The notes under the pieces: model-generated
Database searches by the model: none
What the model was told of the DNA's origin: nothing
What the model saw: only the letters and a program-made list of their open reading frames with translations
Assembly (NCBI RefSeq): GCF_014650435.1
Contig: NZ_BMUY01000002.1
Span: forward strand, 1 to 64,000
DNA length: 64,000 nucleotides
Reading direction: 5' to 3'
Source of the DNA: Streptomyces tendae
Lineage (GTDB): Bacteria > Actinomycetota > Actinomycetes > Streptomycetales > Streptomycetaceae
Made by a program: the position numbers and the translations under genes
In this document: piece by piece, positions 53,697 through 63,667 of the stretch
Layout: every line of letters starts with the position of its first letter
How positions within the stretch are numbered: the first letter of the stretch is position 1

Positions 53697-54803
53697 ATGA
53701 GCGTGCGCATCGACATCACGGGGCTGCGGCCGGAGCGGGTCGCCGTCGTGCCCTCGCCCCTGGCCGAGCTGGGCATGGCGCTGCACGCGCTGTCCGAGCC
53801 GGGGCACCACCCGGGGCTCCAGGGCTGGGTGACGGGCGTGACCGCCCGGCTCGACTCGCACCTGGCCGACCGGATGTGCGAGGCCGACTTCCTGTGGCGG
53901 ACGACCTTCTCGGACCTGTTCATGCCGTTCGCCGGGGTGCCGGGCCGCAGCACCCTGCCCGGCGCCTCCCTCGCCGACGACCTGGACCTGCTCGACAAGC
54001 TGTCCGACGAGCAGTTCGTCGACGCGGCCCTGGAATTCACCTGCGCGCTGCCGTACAGCACCGCGGGCGCCTCGGCGCTCGACGACCCCGAGGCGCGCCG
54101 GCGCGCGCTGGACCTGGCCGCCGCGCGGGGACCGCAGCAGCTGCGCTTCAGCGAGCGGCTGCTGGCCGATCCGCCGCGGATCCGCGACTGGCTGCGGCAG
54201 TTCGCCCGGGACTGCGACGAGGCGTTCTTCGCGGAGGCCTGGTCCCGGCTGCGCCACCAACTGGCGGCGGACGCCCGGCGCAAGACGGACCTGCTGCGCC
54301 ACAAGGGCCTCGCCGAGGCGCTGGCCGCCGTCTCCCCGGCGGTGACGCTGGACGAGGGGGCCGCCAGGATCACCGTCGACAAACTGGGCGACGGGCGTTC
54401 CGCGACGGCGGACGGCGGCCTGCTGCTGGTCCCGACCAGCCTGGGCTGGCCGCATCTGATGGTCCTGCACCGGCACGGCTGGCAGCCGGTGCTGCACTAC
54501 CCGGTCGGCTCCCCCGAGCTGGCCTCACCACCCTCGGTCGAGCAGCTCACGATGCGGATGACCGCGCTGTCCCACCCCGTCCGGATGCGGATCTGCCGGT
54601 ATCTGGCCCGCAGTGCGTACACCACGGGCGAGCTGGCCCAGGTGCACGGCATGACGGCGCCGGAGATATCCCGGCACCTGGGCGTGCTGAAGAAGGCCGG
54701 GCTGATCACCACCCGGCGCCGCGGCCGGTACGTCCTGCACCAGCTGGACGTCACGGTGGTGGCCCGGCTGGGCAGCGACTTCCTGGAGGGGATCCTGCGC
54801 TGA
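53697..54803 (+). CDS. DUF5937/ArsR-family transcriptional regulator
   Basis: 368 residues from ATG 53697. The N-terminal ~200 residues (VRIDITGLRPERVAVVPSPLAELGMALHAL ... ) form the DUF5937-type domain found in Streptomyces. The C-terminal winged helix (TALSHPVRMRICRYLARSAYTTGELAQVHGMTAPEISRHLGVLKKAGLITTRRRGRYVLHQ) is ArsR-like. No metal-binding Cys cluster is present, so the signal is probably not a metal. A matching palindrome lies upstream. Confidence 0.85.
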   Translation: MSVRIDITGLRPERVAVVPSPLAELGMALHALSEPGHHPGLQGWVTGVTARLDSHLADRMCEADFLWRTTFSDLFMPFAGVPGRSTLPGASLADDLDLLDKLSDEQFVDAALEFTCALPYSTAGASALDDPEARRRALDLAAARGPQQLRFSERLLADPPRIRDWLRQFARDCDEAFFAEAWSRLRHQLAADARRKTDLLRHKGLAEALAAVSPAVTLDEGAARITVDKLGDGRSATADGGLLLVPTSLGWPHLMVLHRHGWQPVLHYPVGSPELASPPSVEQLTMRMTALSHPVRMRICRYLARSAYTTGELAQVHGMTAPEISRHLGVLKKAGLITTRRRGRYVLHQLDVTVVARLGSDFLEGILR

Positions 54804-54822
54804 CGCCGGTCCGGGGCCGGCG

Positions 54823-55455
54823 TCAGTCGACCCTGATGTGCCGGATCCCGACGCCCGCCTGCCGCATCCGGGTGCGCAGCGCGCCCTCGTTGTTGGGCTT
54901 CAGGGTGAGTCCCGCGAGTACGGCGATGCGGTCGGCGGTCTTCGGGACGGTCGTGTGGTCCGTCCACAGGTGCTCGGCGAACTCCGGTTCGGCCAGCCGC
55001 TCCAGGCAGTGGTCGAGCTGCCGCACGGCCCAGCTCTCCCGGCGCGGCCCGCTCCCCTTCCCCGTCACGTACCGCAGGGCGTGGCCGAGGCCGCGCTCGC
55101 GCAGCCGCCGCAGGACGGTCTCGCGTTCGGCGAGGAGGCTGAAGTGGTGGACGTCGTGGCCCAGTTCGCGCAGCCGGCCGACGGTCTCGGCGAAGTACTC
55201 CGGGTCGGTGACGGTCATCGGCGCGATCACCACGCCGTCGTGCTTGGTCAGGGCCAGGTCCAGCACCTCCACGACGCCCTGCCGCCAGGAGGCCAGGTCC
55301 TGGAAGTTGTCCCGCAGTTCGGGTGGCAGCATGCGGCGCAGCCCGAAGCCCGCGTGTTCGGGGTCGCAGACGACACTGCCGGGGAGTCTGCGCCGTATCT
55401 CGTGCGCGGTCTGTGTTTTTCCGCCCCCGAAGGGGCCGTTGATCCACAGGAGCAT
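54823..55455 (-). CDS. TmrB-like P-loop ATPase
   Basis: 210 residues. Walker A NGPFGGGKT is at residues 6-14 of MLLWINGPFGGGKTQTAHE, very close to Bacillus subtilis TmrB (which I recall as MIIWINGAFGSGKTQTA). VCDPEHAGFGLRRMLPPE, APMTVTDPEYF, HHFSLLAERETVLRRLRER, WAVRQLDHCLERL and the C-terminal HIRVD also parallel TmrB, a tunicamycin-resistance ATP-binding protein. TAGGGT six bases before the ATG indicates a leaderless mRNA. Tunicamycin relevance is inference. Confidence 0.85.
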   Translation of the reverse strand: MLLWINGPFGGGKTQTAHEIRRRLPGSVVCDPEHAGFGLRRMLPPELRDNFQDLASWRQGVVEVLDLALTKHDGVVIAPMTVTDPEYFAETVGRLRELGHDVHHFSLLAERETVLRRLRERGLGHALRYVTGKGSGPRRESWAVRQLDHCLERLAEPEFAEHLWTDHTTVPKTADRIAVLAGLTLKPNNEGALRTRMRQAGVGIRHIRVD

Positions 55456-55507
55456 GCGCAGACCCTACCGACGAGCGGCCCGACGCGGGGCACTGCGCAC
55501 AGGTCCG

Positions 55508-56182
55508 TCAGCCCTGTCCGCCGCCGGCCCGCACCAGCCCGGTCTCGTAGGCGAGGACCACCACCTGCACGCGGTCGCGCAGGCCCAGCTTGGTCAGGAT
55601 GCGGCCCACATGGGTCTTCACGGTCGCCTCCGACAGCACGAGCCGAGCCGCGATCTCGCCGTTGGACATGCCCTGCGCCACCAGCACCATGACCTCGCGC
55701 TCCCGCTCGGTGAGCCGCTGGAGCTCCTTCTGCCGGGGCTCCTGCCCGGTGGCCGGCAGCATCGGCGCGAACCGGTCCAGGAGCCGCCGGGTGGTGGACG
55801 GTGCGACCACCGCGTCGCCGCTGTGCACGGAGCGGATGGCGGCGAGCAGCTCGCCGGGCGGCACGTCCTTGAGCATGAAGCCGGAGGCGCCCGCCTTCAG
55901 CGCCGAGAACGCGTACTCGTCGAGGTCGAAGGTGGTCAGGATCAGTACCTTCGGCGCGTTTGGGTCCACGCAGATCCGGCTGGTGGTCTCCACGCCGTCG
56001 AGCTTGGGCATGCGGACGTCCATCAGGACGACGTCCACGGCGGTCGAGCGCAGCACCTGGAGCGCCTCGACGCCGTCGCCCGCCTCCGCGACGACCTCCA
56101 TGTCCGGCTGGGCCGCCAGCACCATCCGGAACCCGGTGCGCAGCAGCACCTGGTCGTCGACGAGCATCACACGGATCGCCAT
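55508..56182 (-). CDS. NarL/LuxR-family response regulator
   Basis: 224 residues. Receiver with Asp55 in VVLMDVRMPKLDG and Lys in FMLKDVPP; C-terminal LuxR HTH (LTEREREVMVLVAQGMSNGEIAARLVLSEATVKTHVGRILTKL). Partner of the histidine kinase encoded 56 bp upstream. Target genes are unknown. Confidence 0.96.
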   Translation of the reverse strand: MAIRVMLVDDQVLLRTGFRMVLAAQPDMEVVAEAGDGVEALQVLRSTAVDVVLMDVRMPKLDGVETTSRICVDPNAPKVLILTTFDLDEYAFSALKAGASGFMLKDVPPGELLAAIRSVHSGDAVVAPSTTRRLLDRFAPMLPATGQEPRQKELQRLTEREREVMVLVAQGMSNGEIAARLVLSEATVKTHVGRILTKLGLRDRVQVVVLAYETGLVRAGGGQG

Positions 56183-56238
56183 CGGGGCCTCTTCTTCCTT
56201 ACAGGTGTCAACGCCGTACGTGCGTGAGGGCGCGGTGG

Positions 56239-57444
56239 TCAGGGTGCCGGTTTCAGCGGCAGCAGCGCACTGATGCGGAATCCTCCGCCCGGACGCGGGC
56301 CGGCGTCCAGGGTTCCGCCGACCATGCCGATCCGCTCGCGCATGCCGATCAGCCCGTGGCCCTGGCCGTCGAAGCCGCCCTCCTCGTAGAGCTCGTGCGG
56401 GGCGCCCTTGCCGTCGTCCTCGATGAGCAGCCCGAGTCCGTCGTCGAAGTAGACCAGGCGCACGCTCGCGCCCGCGTTCTCGCCGCCGTGCTTGCGCGTG
56501 TTGGTCAGCGCCTCCTGCACGATGCGGTACGCGGTCAGCTCCACGCCGCTGGGCAGCTGCCGGGGGGTGCCCTCGACCTTGAAGTCGACCGGCAGCCCGG
56601 AGGTGCGGCACTGCTCGACGAGGTCCTCGATCTGCTCGACGTCGGGCTGCGGCACGTACTCCCCGGCCTCCTTGTGCTCGCCGGTGCGCAGCACGCCGAG
56701 CAGGCGGCGCATCTCCGCGAGCGCCTGCCGGCCGGTGGAGGAGATGGTCTCCAGGGCCTTCTTCGCCTGGTCGGGCGCAGCGTCCAGGACGTAGGCGGCG
56801 CCGTCGGCCTGCACCACCATGACGGAGACGTTGTGCGCGACGACGTCGTGCAGCTCACGCGCGATCCGGGCGCGCTCGGCGGCGACCGCGACCTTGGCCT
56901 GCGCCTCGCGCTCCTTCTCCAGCCGGGTCGCGCGCTCCTCCAGCTGCGCGAAGTAGGCGCGCCGGGTGCGGATGGAGTCGCCGAGCACCCAGGCCAGCGC
57001 GAAGGGCACGGCCTGGAAGACCGTCACGGCGATGGTGGTGCCCATGCCCAGCTCGCTGTCGGACCAGCGCAGCTGGGCCAGCGGCGCCGCGCACAGGCCG
57101 GTGGCCAGCGCGGTCCTGGAGGCCCAGCGGGCGCCGGTGGCGGCCACCGTGTAGATGATCACCAGGAAGGCGAAGTCGGCGGGCATCGTCGCGACGTCGA
57201 AGACCAGCTGCCCCACGCCGAGTGCGACGGCGAGCAGCAGCATCCGCTCCGGTGCACGCTGGCGCAGCGCGATCACGACGCTGAGCAGCACCACGAAGGG
57301 GACGATCAGCGCCACGTTGTCCGTCCCGTCCGCCCGCGTCCCCGGAGTCACCGAGGACACCAGGGCGATTCCGAGCACCACGAGGGCCCAGAAGGAGTCG
57401 ACACCGGTCGGGTGTCTGCGGAGGAAGTCGTAGAGGCGCTGCAC
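56239..57444 (-). CDS. NarL-type sensor histidine kinase
   Basis: 401 residues from GTG 57444 with TACGCT seven bases upstream. Four or five N-terminal membrane segments (DSFWALVVLGIALVSSV, NVALIVPFVVLLSVVIAL, MLLLAVALGVGQLVF, FLVIIYTVAATGA and others) have little extracellular sequence. A coiled stretch leads to the HisKA_3 phospho-His box RARIARELHDVVAHNVSVMVVQADGA. The ATPase has EALTNTRKH and DDGKG...GHGLIGMRERI. It probably senses a signal within the membrane, as in LiaS-type kinases. Confidence 0.95.
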   Translation of the reverse strand: MQRLYDFLRRHPTGVDSFWALVVLGIALVSSVTPGTRADGTDNVALIVPFVVLLSVVIALRQRAPERMLLLAVALGVGQLVFDVATMPADFAFLVIIYTVAATGARWASRTALATGLCAAPLAQLRWSDSELGMGTTIAVTVFQAVPFALAWVLGDSIRTRRAYFAQLEERATRLEKEREAQAKVAVAAERARIARELHDVVAHNVSVMVVQADGAAYVLDAAPDQAKKALETISSTGRQALAEMRRLLGVLRTGEHKEAGEYVPQPDVEQIEDLVEQCRTSGLPVDFKVEGTPRQLPSGVELTAYRIVQEALTNTRKHGGENAGASVRLVYFDDGLGLLIEDDGKGAPHELYEEGGFDGQGHGLIGMRERIGMVGGTLDAGPRPGGGFRISALLPLKPAP

Positions 57445-57562
57445 GTAACCCAGCGTAGGGAAGCCGAATAGGTGCAGGGGTCAACCGGAGGGCCGATCCG
57501 CACCGGCCGCGCATACTCCGCAAGGTGGAGGCTCCGCTCTTCTGTGCCCCTAGCCTGTCCCT

Positions 57563-58660
57563 GTGACACCAGGGACGGCGGGGTTCAGAGGGGCTCCGGA
57601 GACGCACGGGACATGGCGGGGCTGGCGGGAGGCCACGCACGAGGCGCTCTACGGACCGGAGGGCTTCTACCGCACGGGGTCCCGGGGCCCGGCCGGGCAC
57701 TTCAGGACGTCCGTGCACGCGTCGCCGCTGTTCGCGGGGGCCGTCGCGCGGCTGCTGTGCCGGGTCGACGAGGCGCTGGGCCGGCCCGCGGTGCTGGACT
57801 TCGTGGACATGGCGGCCGGACGGGGCGAGCTGGTCACCGGGGTCCTGGCGGCCCTGCCCGCCGACGTGGCCGCCCGCACGCGCGCGTACGCCGTCGAGGT
57901 CGCCGCCCGCCCGGAAGGGTTCGACCGGCGGGTCCAGTGGCTCGCTCGGCCACCGGACGGCGTCACCGGGCTGCTGTTCGCCAACGAGTGGCTGGACAAC
58001 GTGCCGCTGGAGGTGGCGGAGGTGGACGCCGCGGGCGTGGCACGCCGGGTGCTCGTGCGGGACGACGGGGCAGAGCGGCTCGGGGAGCCGGTGGCCGGGG
58101 CGGAGGCCGCCTGGCTGGCCCGGTGGTGGCCGCTGCCCGGCGAGGAGGGCCTGCGGGCGGAGATCGGCCTGCCCCGCGACGCGGCCTGGGCGTCCGCCGT
58201 GGCGGCGCTGGACGGCGGGGACGGCGGGCTCGCGGTGGCCGTCGACTACGCGCACACCGCGGCCGCCCGCCCGCCGTTCGGGACGCTCACGGGCTTCCGG
58301 GAGGGGCGGGAGACGGCGCCGGTGCCCGACGGGTCGTGCGACATCACCGCGCACGTCGCACTGGACGCGTGCGCGGCCGCCCACACCGCGAGGTGCACTC
58401 CGGGGCACGCGCCCCCGGATGCGCTCATGCGCCCCCAACGCGAGGCCCTGCACGCCCTCGGCGTCACCGGCGCACGCCCCCCGCTCGCGCTGGCCTCCAC
58501 CGACCCGGCGGCGTACGTGCGCGCCCTCGCGAGCGCCTCCGAGGCCGCCGAACTCACCGCGCCGGGCGGCCTGGGCGACTTCTGGTGGCTGCTCCAGCCG
58601 GTGGGGGCGCTCGACGCGGCCGCGCTACTTGTCGATGTCGCCGACCACGAAGAACAGTGA
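57563..58660 (+). CDS. MidA-like SAM-dependent methyltransferase
   Basis: 365 residues, GTG start with TAGCCT exactly six bases upstream (57551-57556). [36 protein letters not shown] at the N-terminus, [16 protein letters not shown] (SAM loop), [14 protein letters not shown] and [10 protein letters not shown] are hallmarks of the MidA/NDUFAF7 family. In mitochondria the family methylates a complex I subunit. Here its 3' end overlaps the convergent NuoD-like gene by 36 bp, an interesting adjacency. Confidence 0.88.
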   Translation: MTPGTAGFRGAPETHGTWRGWREATHEALYGPEGFYRTGSRGPAGHFRTSVHASPLFAGAVARLLCRVDEALGRPAVLDFVDMAAGRGELVTGVLAALPADVAARTRAYAVEVAARPEGFDRRVQWLARPPDGVTGLLFANEWLDNVPLEVAEVDAAGVARRVLVRDDGAERLGEPVAGAEAAWLARWWPLPGEEGLRAEIGLPRDAAWASAVAALDGGDGGLAVAVDYAHTAAARPPFGTLTGFREGRETAPVPDGSCDITAHVALDACAAAHTARCTPGHAPPDALMRPQREALHALGVTGARPPLALASTDPAAYVRALASASEAAELTAPGGLGDFWWLLQPVGALDAAALLVDVADHEEQ

Positions 58661-59776
58661 CCCCAGGATCGCCACCATGTCCGCGACCAGCGTCCCGGGC
58701 AGCAGGTCCGCCAGCGCCTGGATGTTGTTGTACGACGCCGAGCGCAGCTTCAGCCGGTACGGGGTCTTCTCGCCCTTGCTGACCAGGTAGTAGCCGTTGA
58801 TGCCGAGCGGGTTCTCGGTCCAGGCGTACGTGTGGCCCTCGGGCGCCTTCAGCACCTTCGGGAGCCGCTGGTTGACCGGGCCGGGCGGCAGCTCGGCCAG
58901 CCGGTCCAGACAGGCGTCGGCGAGGTCGAGGGCGTTGTGCGTCTGCTCCAGGAGGCACTCGAAGCGGGCCAGGCAGTCGCCCTCGGTGCGGGTGACGACC
59001 TTCAGCGTGTCCTGGAGCTCGCCGTAGGCGAGGTACGGCTCGTCGCGGCGCAGGTCGAAGTCGACGCCGGAGGCGCGCGCGATCGGTCCGCTGACGCCGT
59101 AGGCGTGCACGGCCCCGGCGCTCAGGGCGCCCACGCCGCGCGTCCGCCCGCGGAAGATCTCGTTGCCGAGCACCAGGTCGTCGAAGACGTCCATGCGCGG
59201 GCGCACGGCGGCGACGGCGGCACGCGCGCGCGTGGTCCAGCCCGCCGGGAGGTCCTCCTTGAGCCCGCCGACGCGGTTGAACATGTAGTGCATACGCCCG
59301 CCGGAGACCTCCTCCATCACGTTCTGGAGGACCTCCCGCTCGCGGAAGGCGTAGAACACCGGGGTGATGCCGCCCAGCTCCAGCGGGTACGACCCCAGGA
59401 ACATCAGGTGGTTGAGCACCCGGTTCAGCTCGGCGAGCAGCGTCCGCGTCCACACCGCGCGCGTGGGGACCTCCATGCCGAGCATCCGCTCGACGGCGAG
59501 GACGACGCCCAGCTCGTTGGAGAAGGCCGACAGCCAGTCGTGGCGGTTGGCGAGCATGATGATCTGACGGTAGTCACGGGCCTCGAACAGCTTCTCCGCG
59601 CCGCGGTGCATGTAGCCGATCACCGGCTCCGCGCTGGTGATGCGCTCGCCGTCCAGAACCAGCTTGAGCCGCAGCACGCCGTGGGTGGACGGGTGCTGGG
59701 GCCCGATGTTGAGCACCATGTCGGTGCTCTCCGCGGCACCGCCGATTCCGACCGTGGTCTCCGTCGTAGGAGTCAT
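58625..59776 (-). CDS. NuoD-like NADH dehydrogenase (complex I 49-kDa-type) subunit, orphan copy
   Basis: 383 residues. [55 protein letters not shown] and the C-terminal [24 protein letters not shown] end (quoted in part) are those of NuoD. In complex I this subunit lines the quinone site next to NuoB. Other nuo genes are absent, so this is a paralogue outside a nuo operon. About 50 residues shorter than typical NuoD. Its role, respiratory or not, is unknown. Confidence 0.92.
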   Translation of the reverse strand: MTPTTETTVGIGGAAESTDMVLNIGPQHPSTHGVLRLKLVLDGERITSAEPVIGYMHRGAEKLFEARDYRQIIMLANRHDWLSAFSNELGVVLAVERMLGMEVPTRAVWTRTLLAELNRVLNHLMFLGSYPLELGGITPVFYAFREREVLQNVMEEVSGGRMHYMFNRVGGLKEDLPAGWTTRARAAVAAVRPRMDVFDDLVLGNEIFRGRTRGVGALSAGAVHAYGVSGPIARASGVDFDLRRDEPYLAYGELQDTLKVVTRTEGDCLARFECLLEQTHNALDLADACLDRLAELPPGPVNQRLPKVLKAPEGHTYAWTENPLGINGYYLVSKGEKTPYRLKLRSASYNNIQALADLLPGTLVADMVAILGSLFFVVGDIDK

Positions 59777-59807
59777 GAACACAGTCTCCCCTACGTACGC
59801 TGGCCCC

Positions 59808-60383
59808 ATGGAGACGGGGAGCCCGGACGACCCGGGCACGGCGGGGGCGACGCGAGCGGCGGACCGGGCGGGTCCGGCGGACCAGCCGAGTCCGGCGGGT
59901 CCGGCGGGTCCGGCGCGGGAGGAGCCGGTGTGGACCGGCCTGCCGCCGGGACTGCTGCGCATGCGCCGCCTGCTGCTGGTGGTGTGGCTCGGCCTGCTGA
60001 CACTCGCCGCCGGTGTGCTGCCCGCACTGTTCCTGGCCCCTCTCTGGGCCGCCCTGGCGCTCCTGCCGCTGGCCCTGCTGGCCTGGGGCTGGGTGATGCT
60101 GGGGCGCAACTGGCGCTCCTGGCGGTACGCCGAGCGCGCCGACGACCTGCTGATCAGCCGGGGCGTGCTGTGGCGCGAGGAGACCGTCGTCCCGTACGGG
60201 CGCATGCAGCTGGTCGAGGTGACGTCCGGACCGGTCGAGCGGCACTTCGGCCTGGCCAGCGTGCAGCTGCACACGGCCGCCGCCGCGACCGACGCCACCA
60301 TCCCCGGCCTCGACCCGGCCGAGGCGGAACGCCTCCGCGACCGCCTCACCGAACTGGGCGAGGCCCGATCGGCGGGACTGTGA
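59808..60383 (+). CDS. bPH2 (YdbS-like) membrane protein
   Basis: 191 residues from ATG 59808, TACGCT six bases upstream. After a Pro/Ala/Gly-rich N-terminus come two membrane segments ([38 protein letters not shown]). A bacterial PH-like domain follows ([48 protein letters not shown]). YdbS-type proteins occur paired with YdbT-type proteins, here the next gene with a 4-bp overlap. Confidence 0.9.
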   Translation: METGSPDDPGTAGATRAADRAGPADQPSPAGPAGPAREEPVWTGLPPGLLRMRRLLLVVWLGLLTLAAGVLPALFLAPLWAALALLPLALLAWGWVMLGRNWRSWRYAERADDLLISRGVLWREETVVPYGRMQLVEVTSGPVERHFGLASVQLHTAAAATDATIPGLDPAEAERLRDRLTELGEARSAGL

Positions 60384-62203
60384 GCGGCCCGGGGGCCGAG
60401 AAGGCCACGCCCGACGCCGGCACGGCGGGGCACGGGCCCGGCGCGAGCAGCCCGGCGGACCGCACGGGCACCCCGCACGTCACCGGTAACCGAAAAGACC
60501 CCGGAAGGCCACCCGCCGCCCCCGACCCCACCGAGAGGCCGACCACCGGTACGGCGGACACCGCACCCGGCACCACGAAGACCGACCGCGACACCACCGA
60601 CGCCGGAACGGCGGGACACGGACCCGACACGAGCGGCCCAGCGGACCGCACGGGCACCCCGCACGAGGACACCCCGCACGGGAACGGTGGCCGGAAGGAT
60701 CCCGGAAGGGCCCCCACCGCGGTCCTGGACTCCACGGAGGAACCACCCGCCGGTACGGCGACGACGGAAGGCGGCGCGACCGAACGCCCGCACGACGCCC
60801 CGGTCGCCGGGCCCGACCCGGCCCGGCCCACCGAGAACGCTGTGGCCGCCGCCCCCGCCACCGGCATCGCCGCGCCCGCCACCGGCGCCGCCGCGCCCCC
60901 GCCCGGCGGTGAGCTCGTCGAGCGCCGCCTGCACCCGGTCACGCCCCTGCGGCGGGCCTGGGCGCCCGTCGCCGTGCTCGTCGGATGGGCCGTGCACGAT
61001 CCGGACCAGGCGCAGCGCCAGCTGACCCGGCTGACCACGACCCACCTGCTGATCGGCCTCGCCGTACTGATCCCGGCCGCCGCCCTCTACGGCTTCCTCA
61101 CCTGGTGGTTCACCCACTACGCGGTGACCGACACCGAGCTGCGGATCCGCACCGGACTGCTGTTCCGGCGCACCGCGCACATCCGCCTCGAACGCATCCA
61201 GGCGATCGACGTCACCCAGCCCCTGCTGGCCCGGGTCGCGGGGGTCGCCAAGCTCAAGCTCGACGTCATAGGCACCGGCAAGAAGGACGAACTGGCCTTC
61301 CTGGGCGCCGACGAGGCGCGTGCGCTGCGGGCCGAGCTGCTCGCGCGCGCGGCCGGCTTCGCCCCCGAGACCGCGCACGAGGTCGGCGAGGCCCCCGCGC
61401 GGCAACTGCTGCGGGTGCCGCCCGGCGTCCTCGCCGTCTCCCTCCTGCTGACCGGCGCGACCTGGGGGACGCTGATCGCCGCCGCCGTCGTACCGACACT
61501 GCTGTGGCTGGCCACCCACAACCTGTGGACGGTGCTGGCGACCGCCCTGCCGCTGGTGGGCGCCGCGGGCGCGAGCAGCGCCGGCCGGTTCGTCGGGGAG
61601 TACGACTGGACGGTGGCCGAGTCCCCGGACGGGCTCCGCATCGACCACGGCCTGCTGGACCGCGCCCACGAGACGGTGCCGCCGGGCCGGGTGCAGACCG
61701 TACGCCTCGTGGAACCGCTGCTGTGGCGGCGCCGCCGCTGGGTACGGGTCGAGCTGGACGTGGCCGGGTCGTCCAACTCGGTCCTGCTGCCGGTCGCCCC
61801 GCGGGAGATCGCCGAGTCGGTCGTGGCGCGCGTACTGCCCGGGGTGAGCGTGCCGACCGGACCGGAGCTGTCGCGTCCGCCGCGCCGGGCCGCGCGCTGC
61901 CGACCGCTGTGGTGGCGCGGCCACGGGCTCGCCGTCACCGACGCGGTCTTCGCCGCCCGGTACGGCCTGCTGCGCCGCAGCCTGGCCCTCGTGCCGCACG
62001 CCAAGGTGCAGAGCGTCCGCCTGGCTCAAGGGCCCTGGCGGCGCGCCCTGCGACTGGCCGACGTCCACGTGGACACGGGCGCGAACAAGACCGTGACCGC
62101 CCGCCTCCGCGACGCGGACGAGGCCGCCGAGCTGCTGCGGGCCCAGGCGGAACGGTCCAGGACCGGCCGCCGGGACGCCCCGCCGGACCGCTGGATGGCC
62201 TGA
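60380..62203 (+). CDS. bPH2 (YdbT-like) membrane protein with long disordered N-terminus
   Basis: 607 residues from GTG 60380 (GTGA overlap). The first ~175 residues are Pro/Thr/Gly-rich and contain a duplicated block (DAGTAGHGP...ADRTGTPH...RKDPGR at about 11-45 and 75-113). Then membrane segments ([69 protein letters not shown]) and three PH-like domains follow ([80 protein letters not shown]). With the preceding gene it forms a YdbS/YdbT pair, linked in Bacillus to envelope-active peptide tolerance. Confidence 0.9.
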   Translation: MSGPGAEKATPDAGTAGHGPGASSPADRTGTPHVTGNRKDPGRPPAAPDPTERPTTGTADTAPGTTKTDRDTTDAGTAGHGPDTSGPADRTGTPHEDTPHGNGGRKDPGRAPTAVLDSTEEPPAGTATTEGGATERPHDAPVAGPDPARPTENAVAAAPATGIAAPATGAAAPPPGGELVERRLHPVTPLRRAWAPVAVLVGWAVHDPDQAQRQLTRLTTTHLLIGLAVLIPAAALYGFLTWWFTHYAVTDTELRIRTGLLFRRTAHIRLERIQAIDVTQPLLARVAGVAKLKLDVIGTGKKDELAFLGADEARALRAELLARAAGFAPETAHEVGEAPARQLLRVPPGVLAVSLLLTGATWGTLIAAAVVPTLLWLATHNLWTVLATALPLVGAAGASSAGRFVGEYDWTVAESPDGLRIDHGLLDRAHETVPPGRVQTVRLVEPLLWRRRRWVRVELDVAGSSNSVLLPVAPREIAESVVARVLPGVSVPTGPELSRPPRRAARCRPLWWRGHGLAVTDAVFAARYGLLRRSLALVPHAKVQSVRLAQGPWRRALRLADVHVDTGANKTVTARLRDADEAAELLRAQAERSRTGRRDAPPDRWMA

Positions 62204-62238
62204 GCCGGGCCCCTGGGCCAGGAAGGGACCACCCAGGC

Positions 62239-63531
62239 TCAGGAGACGGCGCTGCGCAGCCCCTGTACGTCGATCTGCTCGGTCTCGTCGTGGGCCGTCA
62301 GGTCGATCACCTGGCCCACGCCCCGGGACTCCTCACCGGCCTGCTTGAAGGAGACCTCGGCCTCGGCCTTGTGCAGGGCGAGCGCCTCCTGGCCGACCAC
62401 GTCGGCGAGGTCCTCGTTCTGGACGGTCTCCAGCGCGGCGTCGGCGCCGCCCGCCGCGCCCACCGCACCCTCCGGGTCCTTCGTGCCGAAGAAGTCGAAG
62501 CCGCCCTCGACCACCGGACGCCGCGCCGGAGCCGGCGGTACGACGGCCACCGCGGTCGGCACCGTGAAGTGCCCGTCGGCCCGCCGGGTGGGCTGCGTGG
62601 ACTGGGTGGGCTGCGCGGGCCGCTCGTCGGCGGAGCTGGTCGGGGAGGCGGCGGCGGTGCGCTCGTGGCCGTCGGCCGCCTCGGGCTGCCCCTGTGCCTC
62701 GTCCTCCCGCCCCGCCTCGGCCGCCGCGGCGCCCTCGCCGCCGCCGTCCCCACCACCGTCACCGTCGGAGCCGTCGGAGGCGTCGGAGGCGTCGGCACGG
62801 TCGCCCCGGTCGCCACCGTCCGGGTCGGCGGGCGCGTCACCGTCGAGGCGGGCCAGTGCCGCGTTCGCACGCAGGAACAGCCGGGACCCCTCGGGCGAGA
62901 ACACCGCGGGAGCGGAAACCTCGTCGCCGCCGCCACTCTCCTCGCCCGGACTCTCCTCGCCGGGCACGACCTGCTCGGAAGTCTCCGCCTCCGACGTCTC
63001 CCTCGCCGGCGTCTCCGTCTCCGGCGTCTCCTGAGCCGGGGCGGTCCGGGCGGCCGGCAGCGCGGGTGCCTGCGGCGCGGCCTCGATCTCCAGCAGCCGA
63101 CGGCCCTCCAGCGCACTGGCGCGCTCGGTCTCCGCCGTGGCGTAGCGCCGCAGCAGCGAGGCGTGCTCGTTGCGCAGCCCCGCCAGCTCAGTGCGCTTGG
63201 CCCGCAGCCGGTGCTCCAGCTTCTGCCGCAGCTCGCGCGACTCCTCCAGGTCGGACTCCAGTTCGGCGACCCGCTCCTCGAAGCGCCACTCGTCGCTCGC
63301 ACGCGCCCGGGTGAGGTCGGCGACCTGCCGGCCCGCCTGCGCGTCCCAGTGCCGCATGACGACCGCGCCGACCACGGCCGTCACCGCGGCGGCCGCGGCG
63401 AGGACGCGAAGGAGCATGGTCTCGCTGAACAACCAGGGCCCGAGGGCGCAGACGACCGAAACACCTGCGATCGCCGACGGAGGAAGCAGCCTGTGCAGAG
63501 GCGGGGAATGGCGATGACGTCCACGTGGCAT
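62239..63531 (-). CDS. Membrane-anchored coiled-coil protein
   Basis: 430 residues. Basic N-terminus, two membrane segments ([34 protein letters not shown]), then a strong coiled coil (about residues 65-150: [40 protein letters not shown]). Long acidic Glu/Asp/Ser-rich disordered stretches follow, then a short conserved C-terminus ([22 protein letters not shown]...[14 protein letters not shown]). Function unknown; it might organise envelope or division proteins. It is convergent with the PH-domain pair. Confidence 0.85.
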   Translation of the reverse strand: MPRGRHRHSPPLHRLLPPSAIAGVSVVCALGPWLFSETMLLRVLAAAAAVTAVVGAVVMRHWDAQAGRQVADLTRARASDEWRFEERVAELESDLEESRELRQKLEHRLRAKRTELAGLRNEHASLLRRYATAETERASALEGRRLLEIEAAPQAPALPAARTAPAQETPETETPARETSEAETSEQVVPGEESPGEESGGGDEVSAPAVFSPEGSRLFLRANAALARLDGDAPADPDGGDRGDRADASDASDGSDGDGGGDGGGEGAAAAEAGREDEAQGQPEAADGHERTAAASPTSSADERPAQPTQSTQPTRRADGHFTVPTAVAVVPPAPARRPVVEGGFDFFGTKDPEGAVGAAGGADAALETVQNEDLADVVGQEALALHKAEAEVSFKQAGEESRGVGQVIDLTAHDETEQIDVQGLRSAVS

Positions 63532-63667
63532 GGCCAGAAACTTACCGCGCGTAGGCGAATCTTGGCGCCCCGCCCCGTAAAAACACGGCCATCTCCGACG
63601 TGTTCACAGGGAGCGGGGAATCCACATCCCCGACGACGGACGAATTAGCCACGGATTCCAAGATCAT

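Noticed and set aside
58625..62068. 1,147-codon minus-strand frame over the PH-domain genes and the NuoD-like gene
   Set aside because: Only its last 383 codons, starting MTPTTETT at 59776, match NuoD. The rest is antisense to the PH-domain genes and compositionally a shadow.
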